6,102 nt of DNA from an uncultured bacterium (GCA_903914045.1 CAIWNO010000417.1:1-6102), one strand, 5' to 3'. Counted from the stretch's first letter, positions 1 to 6,102 are shown. Translations and numbers: made by a program. The notes: generated by a model from the letters alone, not told the origin.

Positions 1-56
1 CGATTTGCCTAGATTTCTGGCGGGGCGGCGGCGACAACTTCGACTACTCTTTGCGA

Positions 57-1280
57 ATGGATTTTCGCGTTTTGATTCTTTGGGTTCTTCTTGTGTTGGC
101 GGGTGGTTGCGCCTTCTGGTGGATCACTGTTGGTATTCGAGTTGCGCGTGATTTGCCTAGAATTCCGCGGATTAAACAAGGTTTGGCGTTCGCGTTACCT
201 GTGGGCGAACCCTTGGTGAGCGTGGTCATTCCAGCGCACAACGAGCAAATACACGCGCCCGGCTGCATTGAAAGTATTTTGCGCAGCGACTACGCAAACA
301 TAGAAGTGATCGTGGTGCTTGATCGATGCACCGACGCCACGCGCGCCAACTTGCAGCCTATTGCCGCGCGCGACTCGCGTCTGAAATTAATCGACAATGA
401 GTCTTGTCCAAAAGATTGGGCGGGCAAATGCAACGCGGGCCGCGTTGGCGCCGAACTTGCCAAAGGCGCGTATGTATTGTTCACCGACGCGGATGTTGAA
501 TTTTCCGCGCAACTTATTCGCGCGTCCATGGGCATGTTGCACGAGCGTGGATTGCAGTTGTTGTCTCTGATGAGCACGCCGCGCATTCGCCATTGGTTTG
601 AGGCCGTGGTTCAACCCGTGGCCGCCATGGAACTCATGCGCATGTTTCCTGTGGCGCAAGTGAATCGCGCCAAGAATCCGCGCTACTTCGCCAATGGACA
701 ATTCATGTTGTTTGAGCGCGCGGCCTATGACAAGATGGGCGGACACGCCGCGGTGAAAGACGATTTGCTAGAGGATATTGCGTTCTCGCGGCGCATAAAA
801 GACAGCGGTGGACGCGGTGGCTTGGCTGTTGCCGACGGCATGCTGATGGTGGAAATGTACGAGAAATTAAGCGAATTTCTGCAGGGTTGGAAGCGTATTT
901 ACATAGAAGGCTCGGAGCGTGTTCCTTCGCGGTTGCGTCGCAGTGGCGTGATTGTTGGCGTGGGCGCGGCGCTGTTGCCGATTGGAAGTTTGGCGGCGTT
1001 GATCGCCGGCACTGGTTGGAGTGGACAGTGGGGCGGGGGATCGCTTGAGCCACTGGCTTCCGCCGTGATGTGGACGGGATTGTTGGGCACACTTTCATTC
1101 TTAGTTTCCGCCGCATGGATTCACAAACTCTGCGCCGCGCCAATGTTGGCGGCGTTCTTTCATCCGCTAGGAGGATTCTTAATCGCGCGTTGCTTCTTTG
1201 GCGCCGCTGAAGATTTGATTAATCGCACCCCAGTTCGTTGGGGTGGTCGTGAATACATTCTTGAACCCCGTACATGGTGA
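57..1280 (+). CDS. Membrane-anchored family 2 glycosyltransferase (HpnB/CrtQ-like)
   Basis: This is probably an inner-membrane glycosyltransferase moving a sugar from a nucleotide-sugar donor to a lipid or other membrane acceptor. Numbering from ATG 57, a hydrophobic N-terminal segment (about 5-25) precedes a GT-A domain. That domain shows PAHNE (59-63), VVLDRCTDATR, a WAGKCNA loop (about 121-127), the metal-binding DAD within TDADV (144-146), an ED pair in LLEDIAFSRRIK (239-240, the likely catalytic base) and QGWKR (276-280) in the place of the family QxxRW motif. Two or three membrane segments follow (about 296-318, 333-353, 360-382), then RTPVRWGGREY. This layout resembles hopanoid-associated HpnB and carotenoid CrtQ-type enzymes, but no hopanoid or carotenoid gene is nearby, so the substrate is unknown. 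The start is uncertain: TTG 51 is in frame, the frame stays open to the window edge, and no clear Shine-Dalgarno sequence is visible. surE follows after 12 bases. Confidence 0.88.
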   Translation: MDFRVLILWVLLVLAGGCAFWWITVGIRVARDLPRIPRIKQGLAFALPVGEPLVSVVIPAHNEQIHAPGCIESILRSDYANIEVIVVLDRCTDATRANLQPIAARDSRLKLIDNESCPKDWAGKCNAGRVGAELAKGAYVLFTDADVEFSAQLIRASMGMLHERGLQLLSLMSTPRIRHWFEAVVQPVAAMELMRMFPVAQVNRAKNPRYFANGQFMLFERAAYDKMGGHAAVKDDLLEDIAFSRRIKDSGGRGGLAVADGMLMVEMYEKLSEFLQGWKRIYIEGSERVPSRLRRSGVIVGVGAALLPIGSLAALIAGTGWSGQWGGGSLEPLASAVMWTGLLGTLSFLVSAAWIHKLCAAPMLAAFFHPLGGFLIARCFFGAAEDLINRTPVRWGGREYILEPRTW

Positions 1281-1289
1281 AATGGTGAA
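1274..1289 (+). repeat. 8-base tandem repeat at the glycosyltransferase/surE junction
   Basis: ATGGTGAA occurs twice in direct succession (1274-1281 and 1282-1289) and is followed by a degenerate third copy, ACAATGAA (1290-1297), which contains the surE start codon. The first copy contains the glycosyltransferase stop codon TGA (1278-1280). The second begins with an ATG that opens a four-codon frame (Met-Val-Lys-Gln) whose TGA (1294-1296) overlaps the surE ATG as ATGA. No good Shine-Dalgarno sequence lies in the 12-base gap, so this arrangement may matter for translation of surE. Confidence 0.6.
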
Positions 1290-1292
1290 ACA

Positions 1293-2090
1293 ATGAAAAT
1301 ACTTTTAACAAATGATGACGGTTTAGACGCGCCAGGAATTTCCGCTTTGCACACGGCCATCCAATCGCTGGGTGAAGTCATGGTGGTGGCGCCCGCCAGT
1401 GGTCAAAGCGCGGAAAGCCACGGCATTACTTTTCATACGCCATTGATGACGCGCAACCGCGCGTTGCTTAACGGCGCCAACGGAACTGCGGTGGTGGGAA
1501 CGCCAGCCGATTGCGTGAAGCTTGGCTTGCGCGCCTTGTGGAAGGAAAAATATGGCGCAAATTCGCAGCCCGATGTGGTGGTAAGCGGCATGAATTTTGG
1601 GGCAAATGTAGGCATTAACGTGATTTATTCCGGCACCATCGCCGCCGCCGTGGAGGCCGCGTTCCTGGGCGTGCCCGCCATCGCCGTCAGCCTGCACATT
1701 GGTGATCGCAGCAAAACAAATTTGCCACGCGCCGCCGCCATTGCGCGCTACGCCATTGATCATGTTCTGAAGCCTGGGTTGCCGCACGCGCACCGCGTGA
1801 TCAGTATTAATGTTCCGCACACGGAATCCGCCGACGCGCCCATGCCAAAAATAAAACTTGTTCCCATGAACACCTCCGCTGGAATTGATGGCTATGAAAA
1901 ACGCGTTGCGCCGGATGGTCAGGTGTACTACTGGTCGGTTGGAAACGGAATGGAATTTTATCACACCGCCGAAGGCAGCGATGTGGAGGCTCTCGCTCAG
2001 CGGTGCATCACCATCACGCCATTGTTTTACGACTTGACCGATCGCATGTTGCTAGAACGTCTGCGCAATCTTGGCGTGGCCAAAGAATAA
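1293..2090 (+). CDS. surE: 5'/3'-nucleotidase SurE
   Basis: SurE is a metal-dependent cytoplasmic phosphatase that removes phosphate from 5'- and 3'-nucleoside monophosphates and, in some species, short polyphosphate. It is linked to stationary-phase survival and nucleotide salvage. The 265 residues match the usual length of about 250-270. The family signatures are present: MKILLTNDDG with the metal ligands Asp8 and Asp9, the loop APASGQS with Ser39, GTPADCVKLGL (69-79), SGMNFGANVG with Asn101, and YSGTIAAAVEAAFLGVPAIAVS (112-133). The last has Ala122 where Gly is common. The C-terminal signature RCITITPLFYDLTD (237-250) is also intact. The only ATG start that retains the N-terminal metal site is at 1293. 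The gene lies 12 bases after the glycosyltransferase and is probably cotranscribed with it. In many proteobacteria surE neighbours pcm, nlpD or rpoS, and none of these is seen here. Confidence 0.96.
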   Translation: MKILLTNDDGLDAPGISALHTAIQSLGEVMVVAPASGQSAESHGITFHTPLMTRNRALLNGANGTAVVGTPADCVKLGLRALWKEKYGANSQPDVVVSGMNFGANVGINVIYSGTIAAAVEAAFLGVPAIAVSLHIGDRSKTNLPRAAAIARYAIDHVLKPGLPHAHRVISINVPHTESADAPMPKIKLVPMNTSAGIDGYEKRVAPDGQVYYWSVGNGMEFYHTAEGSDVEALAQRCITITPLFYDLTDRMLLERLRNLGVAKE

Positions 2091-2205
2091 TGTTGGGCTT
2101 TGGATTGGCTTGAGGGCTGAATGTATTATGCGATGGTGCGGTCGCGTTTTAAAAAACTTCGGCGCAACAATATGCTTTTACATCTTGAAAGGGATGTGTA
2201 TGCGC
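2091..2205. other. Convergent intergenic gap without a clear terminator
   Basis: The plus-strand surE and the minus-strand tonB-like gene end tail to tail across these 115 bases. A short hairpin is possible (ACATC 2180-2184 with GATGT 2193-2197, loop of about 8), but no T-run follows it on either strand. A weaker 4-bp stem (GCGA 2130-2133 with TCGC 2142-2145) is followed by GTTTTAAAAAAC on the plus strand and is the only candidate resembling a terminator for surE. Neither is convincing. Short reading frames that cross the gap show no recognisable protein. Confidence 0.5.
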
Positions 2206-3744
2206 TCATTTATTCAGCAACATACGAATGCGATACTTCAGCGTCTTGCCTTCGGGCAAGTTGGTCAACTGACTGCCCGAGGCACGCCAGCGATACAGGC
2301 AATCAATAATCGGTTGATCGATCAATTGTGAGCCAGAACTCTGCAGAATTACGCAGTTTTTGGGCACGCCCTCCTTGTCAAACTCAATCTCGACAATCGG
2401 GTTGGTGCCACCGGTTGAAATGGTGGTGAGCTCGTCAAAGACTGGTCGTTGCGTGCGGACATTCAAACCTTTGCCAGCCAACGGGCGACCGTTGCGCCAC
2501 TTGGCTTGGGGCACATCAACAATGCTGGTGGCGTCCGACTCGCGGTCGGATTTTTCACCATCCGTTGGTTTGCCAGGTGCGGTACCTGCCTGCGTTGCGG
2601 GAGTTTGTTGACTTGGATTTGCGGGCGGACTTGCCGCGGCTTGTTGTTGCGGCGGCGATGCGGGTGATGGCGGCGGCGTGGCAACCGTTGGTGGCTGCGG
2701 AGTTGTTGGTTGCGCAGGTTTGGCCTCCGCAGTTTTTTCTGGCGGCTTCGTGTCCGGCGGTTTCACTTGCGGCTTTGTCGCCTCAAGCGGTTTTTCATCC
2801 GTAGGTTTCACATCCGCGGGTTTGTCTGGTTGCTTCTCATCGATTGGTTTAGCCTCTGTTGGTTTCGCCTCATTTGGCTTTAAATCATTAGGTTTTTGAT
2901 CGGTTGGCTTGGAGTCCGGCGGCGGCATCTTCAGCGGCTCTGGTGGAACCTTGTCATCTTTAGAGTCGCCAACTTTATCTATAGGCAATACTTTTGTTTC
3001 AATTTTGCGTTCATCGGCAAGCGGAACAACCGCTGCTGGATTTGCAACCTTTGGAGTTTCTGGAAGCGCCAATGAAACCGGCATGGGTGGCGGCGCGACG
3101 GCTTGCGTTGTGTCCGGCGCTTGCACGGGAGGCGCGGTTTCAGTTGGAGCGGGCGCGGTTGGAGTTGGCGGCGGTTCCGCTTGCGCGACAACAGTTGGCG
3201 TTGCGGGTTGTTGCGCGGGCGGAGTTTGCGGAGTTGGTGGAGGTGTTTGCTGCTGCGCCTGCGCTTGTTGTTGCGCCTGCGTTGGCGGCGACGCTTGTTG
3301 ATTGGGTTGCGCTTGCGCGGGTTGGCCGCCCGCATCCGTTTCTTTGAACGCGGCTTGCTCAACCTCGCTTTTTTTAGCAAATTGCTCCTGATACTCCTTG
3401 TATCCAATCCAAGTCATGGTGGACTTTTCAGTGCCATCATCAATGCCAAGCTTCAGCAATTGCTCCTCTTCTTCGGGAGTCATTTGCTTGGGTTTATCCA
3501 TTTCTTTTTCAACGCTGAATGACGCTTGGCGCGATTTCTTTTCGTTGGAATATTTATCCATGTAACTGCCAACGATCAACATGGCAGGAGCGCCAGCAAG
3601 CACCACAAAAATTCCAACCATAAATCCAATGGCAAGCGGCCAACTGACAATTCGTTCCTGCTCAAGCCGGCGAAGTTGTTGGTTCAGCCGAATTTCGGCG
3701 TAGATTGTGTCCCTTGACACTGGGCTCGCGGCGTCAGGAGTCAT
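2206..3744 (-). CDS. TonB/TolA-like energy transducer with a long proline-rich linker
   Basis: This is an inner-membrane protein expected to span the periplasm and pass proton-motive-force energy to outer-membrane partners. The N-terminus (1-33) is cytoplasmic and charged. One membrane helix lies at about 34-61, with an acidic/charged segment at 62-135. A Pro/Ala/Gln-rich tract follows (about 141-222), then a tract with Lys-Pro every four to six residues (about 277-344), then a second Pro/Ala/Gln stretch (345-390). The C-terminal domain (about 410-512) fits the TonB/TolA fold: NPIVEIEFDKEGVPKNCVIL, QSSG, then QPIIDCLYRW and YRIRMLL. At 512 residues it is about twice the length of enterobacterial TonB, all of the excess being linker. 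The start ATG (3742-3744) overlaps the stop of the exbD-like gene as TAATG, which supports this start and translational coupling. Two cysteines (464 and 482) lie in the C-terminal domain. TolA is the main alternative name. Confidence 0.85.
   Translation of the reverse strand: MTPDAASPVSRDTIYAEIRLNQQLRRLEQERIVSWPLAIGFMVGIFVVLAGAPAMLIVGSYMDKYSNEKKSRQASFSVEKEMDKPKQMTPEEEEQLLKLGIDDGTEKSTMTWIGYKEYQEQFAKKSEVEQAAFKETDAGGQPAQAQPNQQASPPTQAQQQAQAQQQTPPPTPQTPPAQQPATPTVVAQAEPPPTPTAPAPTETAPPVQAPDTTQAVAPPPMPVSLALPETPKVANPAAVVPLADERKIETKVLPIDKVGDSKDDKVPPEPLKMPPPDSKPTDQKPNDLKPNEAKPTEAKPIDEKQPDKPADVKPTDEKPLEATKPQVKPPDTKPPEKTAEAKPAQPTTPQPPTVATPPPSPASPPQQQAAASPPANPSQQTPATQAGTAPGKPTDGEKSDRESDATSIVDVPQAKWRNGRPLAGKGLNVRTQRPVFDELTTISTGGTNPIVEIEFDKEGVPKNCVILQSSGSQLIDQPIIDCLYRWRASGSQLTNLPEGKTLKYRIRMLLNK
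2713..2916 (-). repeat. Degenerate Lys-Pro repeat tract in the TonB-like linker
   Basis: Within residues about 277-344 of the TonB-like protein, KP or KPP recurs every four to six residues, mostly as units of the form Lys-Pro-Thr/Asn-Asp/Glu-X (for example KPTDQ, KPNDL, KPNEA, KPTEA, KPTDE). The DNA copies have diverged in sequence, so this is an old protein-level repeat and not a recent perfect expansion. Such tracts form extended polyproline-type rods in known TonB proteins and let them cross the periplasm. Confidence 0.75.
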
Positions 3745-4169
3745 TACTTCGTGCTGGCTTTGGCGCCACCAACCAATTGAATGTTCACGCCCTCATCTTG
3801 CAGACGATCCCACAAATCTTGCAGAATGGGCGCGCGGTCGGTCACGCCTTGACCGTCTTCAATGGCCAAATACACAACCGTCTTTGGGTCGGCGGCTTTG
3901 GCCTCGCGCACTTTCACTTCAACATCTTTCATTTCAACTTCTTCTTTGTTGAAGAAAATCTTTCCCGTGCGCAACACGCTAATCGTGGCGGCCGTGGCTG
4001 GTTTTGCTGGCTTTCCACTGGCAAATTGCTTCAAATCCATGGGCACCAAATCCACGCGCACCATCATGACCACGGCGTAAATAAAGAAGGTCAACAAGAA
4101 TGTCATGAGATCAATGAGCGGATTCAGCTCAATGCGAGCCTCCGGTGGATCGCGGCGAATGCGTCGCAT
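3744..4169 (-). CDS. exbD: ExbD/TolR-like proton-channel accessory subunit
   Basis: ExbD/TolR proteins work with an ExbB/TolQ pentamer in the inner membrane, where a membrane aspartate takes part in proton flow that energises TonB or TolA. The 141-residue protein has the family layout. A short basic cytoplasmic N-terminus (1-13) leads into ARIELNPLIDLMTFLLTFFI, with Asp20 in the position of the essential membrane aspartate. One helix lies at about 18-38, and a periplasmic domain follows (about 60-135) with the typical close AIEDGQGVTDRAPILQDLWDRLQDEGVNIQLV. The ATG at 4167-4169 lies 3 bases after the STAS gene stop, and the TAA overlaps the next ATG by one base, so this is an operon. No ExbB/TolQ gene occurs in the window. 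TolR is an equally possible name, because the two families cannot be separated by eye here. Confidence 0.88.
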   Translation of the reverse strand: MRRIRRDPPEARIELNPLIDLMTFLLTFFIYAVVMMVRVDLVPMDLKQFASGKPAKPATAATISVLRTGKIFFNKEEVEMKDVEVKVREAKAADPKTVVYLAIEDGQGVTDRAPILQDLWDRLQDEGVNIQLVGGAKASTK

Positions 4170-4172
4170 GGT

Positions 4173-4517
4173 TTATTCAATTCCCAATTGCACACTGGCC
4201 AAGGCGGTAGACACCTCGGCAGAAGTTTCAAACACATCGTCCAAGCCCGCGGTCATGAAGATGCTCCACACGCGGTCGTTCACCGCGCAAATAAACAGGC
4301 GGCGCTTTTGTTGCAGCACGCGCTTGCGAACGCGAAGCATGGCGGCGATGTTGCTGGAGGTGAGTACGTTGACTTGTTGAAAATCAAGAATGACATGCTT
4401 GGCCGCGGCACCTGGGCCATCTATGGCAAGCAACAGTTGTTGCAAATCTTCCGATAGCAACGGCTCTGGAAAGAGATCAACCAACAACACATCTTCGGAC
4501 CATTCGGTAATTGACAT
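4173..4517 (-). CDS. Small single-domain STAS protein (anti-sigma antagonist-like)
   Basis: The 114 residues form one STAS domain and little else. STAS proteins act as phosphorylation-controlled switches (SpoIIAA/RsbV type), as sensors, or as soluble partners of transporters (MlaB type). The central strand and switch helix are clear: HVILDFQQVNVLTSSNIAAMLRVRKRV (41-67), followed by RRLFICAVNDRVWSIFMTAGLDDVF (72-96), which matches the usual last strands and helix. Ser54-Ser55 sit at the phosphorylation site, though the flanking residues are Thr and Asn in place of the common Asp-Ser-Ser-Gly. ATG 4515-4517 is the only usable start: upstream in frame there is no start codon before a stop at 4548-4550. 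The gene lies 41 bases after gyrA and 3 bases before the exbD-like gene. No kinase, phosphatase or sigma-factor gene is nearby, so its partner is unknown. No Shine-Dalgarno sequence is evident. Confidence 0.8.
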   Translation of the reverse strand: MSITEWSEDVLLVDLFPEPLLSEDLQQLLLAIDGPGAAAKHVILDFQQVNVLTSSNIAAMLRVRKRVLQQKRRLFICAVNDRVWSIFMTAGLDDVFETSAEVSTALASVQLGIE

Positions 4518-4558
4518 GGGTGGATGGTAGCCAAGTTTGGTTGTGTTTCAGTGAGGAT

Positions 4559-6102
4559 TTACTTGGGTTCTGGCGGGGCTTCTGGAGGGGTTGCTGTAGG
4601 GGTTTCTGGACGCATTTCTGGCGGCGCATCTGTTGGTGGAATTGCGCTGACCACAGTGGTTTCATCCACTTCGGCCACCAACGCCACGCCCATCAGGGAA
4701 TCACCTTCGCCTAGGCGCATAATGCGCACGCCCATGGTGTTTCGGCCAATTTGGCTAATGGCCGTGGCTGGAATGCGCACCACCATGCCCTCTTTGGAAA
4801 GCAACATCAGTTGATCGGCTTCGGTGACCGCGCGCACCGAAACCACAAGGCCGTTGCGGCCCTCGGTCTTGATGTCGTAGCGACCCTTGCCGCCGCGGCT
4901 TTGACAACGCATGGATCCATCTTCTTCTTGCACCATGTATTCGGTGAGCGCGGTGCGCTTGCCGAAGCCATTCACGGTGGCGGTTAACAAATCCATGTTC
5001 GGGTCGCAGCGAACCGCGCCAACAATGTAGTCATCATCGCGCAAGTTCATGCCGGTCACGCCGGCAGTGGCGCGGCCCATCACGCGCGCGTCGTTCTCAT
5101 CAAAGCGAATGGCAAGTCCTTGCGCCGTGGCTAGCAACACATCGTTGGTGCCGCTGGTTAAAAGCACATTGACCAAGTGATCGTTGTCGTTCAATTTCAG
5201 CGCGATGATTCCACTTTTGTTCACGTTGCGGAATTCCTGCAGCGCTGTGCGCTTCACGCGGCCTTCACGCGTGACAAAGAATAAAAAATCTTCGCGGGTT
5301 TCAAAGTTGGACACGGACAGGAATGTCTGCACGGTTTCACCGTCGCGCAACTCGATCAAGTTCTGAATGGCGCGGCCCTTGGAGGTGCGAGACATTTCTG
5401 GAATTTGCCATGTTTTCATGCGGAAAACACGGCCAGTTGTGGTGAAACACAACAGATCGTCGTGGCTGGAGCCGGTGAAAATTTGCTCAATGAAGTCGCC
5501 ATCTTTGGCGTCGCTGCCACGCACGCCCACGCCGCCGCGGCCTTGCGTTCGATAGGCGTCGGCTGGCAATCGCTTGACCCAACCCGCGTGCGAGATGGTG
5601 ACCACCACTTCGTGCTCTGGAATAAGGTCGGCCATTTCAAAGTCTTCGGCCTCGCCTTGCTCAATGGCGGTGCGCCGCTCGTCGCCAAACTTTTCCTTCA
5701 GCTCAAGCACGTCCTCGCGCACAATGTCAAGCACGCGCTTCTCGTCCGCCAAAATAGATTCAAGTCCATCAATGTCCTCAAGCACCTTGCTAAATTCGGC
5801 GGCAAGTTTTTCCACTTCAAGGCCAACCAGTTGAATAAGACGCATGGCTCCAATGGCATCGGCCTGCACGCGCGTCAGCAGCGCGCCGTCACCAACGCGC
5901 GAAGCCTCGGCAACGCGCTGGGGAATAAGCGGGGCGTAGCGATGATCCGTCGTGATGCGGAACGCGTGTTGCATAAGGCTAAGAATGGCCTCCTCGCGCT
6001 CGCGGCTTTCACGGATGATGCGAATGACTTCATCAATGTCGCACACCGCGTAAATCAAACCTTCTAAGCGATGCGCCTGCTGCTTGGCTTGTCGCAAAAG
6101 GA
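4559..6102 (-). CDS. gyrA: DNA gyrase subunit A, C-terminal half (5' end beyond the window)
   Basis: GyrA is the breaking-and-rejoining subunit of gyrase, the A2B2 enzyme that adds negative supercoils using ATP. Only the last 513 or so codons are present, and the frame runs through the window edge at 6102, so the N-terminal domain with the catalytic tyrosine lies outside. Visible first is the end of the coiled-coil region (LRQAKQQAHRLEGL, then IDEVIRIIRES; further on LTRVQADAIGAMRLIQL and a long helix to KEKFGDERRT). The C-terminal DNA-wrapping beta-pinwheel follows, with six blade-type repeats starting near WVKRLPADAYRT, GRVFRMKTW, GRVKRTALQEF, GLAIRFDENDARVM, GFGKRTALTEY and GMVVRIPATAISQIG. 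The first GyrA box reads QGRGGVG (5525-5545), off consensus, while blade 5 carries QSRGGKG (4883-4903). The protein ends in a Pro/Thr/Glu-rich tail of about 35 residues. ParC is unlikely because of the box motif and the full pinwheel. Confidence 0.95.
   Translation of the reverse strand, partial: LLRQAKQQAHRLEGLIYAVCDIDEVIRIIRESREREEAILSLMQHAFRITTDHRYAPLIPQRVAEASRVGDGALLTRVQADAIGAMRLIQLVGLEVEKLAAEFSKVLEDIDGLESILADEKRVLDIVREDVLELKEKFGDERRTAIEQGEAEDFEMADLIPEHEVVVTISHAGWVKRLPADAYRTQGRGGVGVRGSDAKDGDFIEQIFTGSSHDDLLCFTTTGRVFRMKTWQIPEMSRTSKGRAIQNLIELRDGETVQTFLSVSNFETREDFLFFVTREGRVKRTALQEFRNVNKSGIIALKLNDNDHLVNVLLTSGTNDVLLATAQGLAIRFDENDARVMGRATAGVTGMNLRDDDYIVGAVRCDPNMDLLTATVNGFGKRTALTEYMVQEEDGSMRCQSRGGKGRYDIKTEGRNGLVVSVRAVTEADQLMLLSKEGMVVRIPATAISQIGRNTMGVRIMRLGEGDSLMGVALVAEVDETTVVSAIPPTDAPPEMRPETPTATPPEAPPEPK

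Noticed and set aside
2..151. A frame open from base 2 to a TGA at 149-151 that could be the tail of an upstream gene.
   Set aside because: It would overlap the glycosyltransferase by nearly 100 bases, and its product has no recognisable motif. It cannot be settled from this window.
2..161. A perfect 12-base direct repeat, GATTTGCCTAGA, at 2-13 and 150-161.
   Set aside because: The similarity fades just beyond the 12 bases and there is no element between the copies, so it is probably chance, although both copies read Asp-Leu-Pro-Arg in their own frame.
1323..1964. A 213-codon minus-strand frame inside surE.
   Set aside because: It is antisense to a clear SurE with all its motifs, and the His/Asn-rich product resembles nothing known to me.
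2130..2197. Possible rho-independent terminators in the convergent gap.
   Set aside because: The stems are only 4-5 bp, and neither is followed by a proper T-run on the relevant strand.
2121..2331. Short plus-strand frames (62 and 86 codons) crossing from the gap into the tonB-like gene.
   Set aside because: There is no ribosome-binding site or recognisable domain, and most of their length is antisense to the conserved TonB C-terminal domain.
2678..3301. Glycine/cysteine-rich open frames on the plus strand opposite the tonB-like gene.
   Set aside because: They are the antisense reading of Pro/Ala/Gln codons. The composition is a mirror of the real gene, with no recognisable domain or ribosome-binding site.
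3705..4457. A 250-codon plus-strand frame opposite the exbD-like and STAS genes.
   Set aside because: The minus-strand frames match known families (ExbD and STAS) with tight operon spacing. This one is His/Gln-rich without any motif and is a shadow.
5405..6067. A 220-codon plus-strand frame opposite gyrA.
   Set aside because: The gyrA reading is unmistakable on the minus strand. The opposite frame has no domain signature.

Overview
The window holds two gene groups that converge. By eye it is moderately GC-rich and densely coding. A TonB-type energy transducer and an ExbD-like protein imply a Gram-negative (diderm) bacterium. The style of the GyrA C-terminal half loosely recalls Verrucomicrobiota or other PVC-group bacteria. 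That is an impression from memory, not a placement. I see no insertion sequence, CRISPR array, RNA gene or integration site.

Plus strand, 57-2090: a membrane-anchored family 2 glycosyltransferase (57-1280) is followed after 12 bases by surE, a 5'/3'-nucleotidase (1293-2090). The junction carries a perfect 8-base tandem repeat and a four-codon mini-ORF whose stop overlaps the surE start.

Convergent gap, 2091-2205: no gene and no convincing terminator.

Minus strand, read from 6102 down to 2206: the C-terminal half of gyrA (cut by the window edge), then after 41 bases a small STAS-domain protein, after 3 bases an ExbD/TolR-like protein, and with a 1-base TAATG overlap a long proline-rich TonB/TolA-like protein. 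The last three are tightly packed and are probably one transcription unit, perhaps read through from gyrA.

How they may work together: ExbD and TonB would be the periplasm-facing parts of a proton-motive-force-driven machine acting on the outer membrane, but no ExbB/TolQ motor subunit is present here. The STAS protein could be a regulatory switch for that machine or an unrelated anti-sigma antagonist. The most notable points are the gyrA-STAS-exbD-tonB arrangement, the very long low-complexity linker of the TonB-like protein, and the altered first GyrA box with a more canonical copy further along the gyrase C-terminal domain. Nothing in the window proves a wholly new system.
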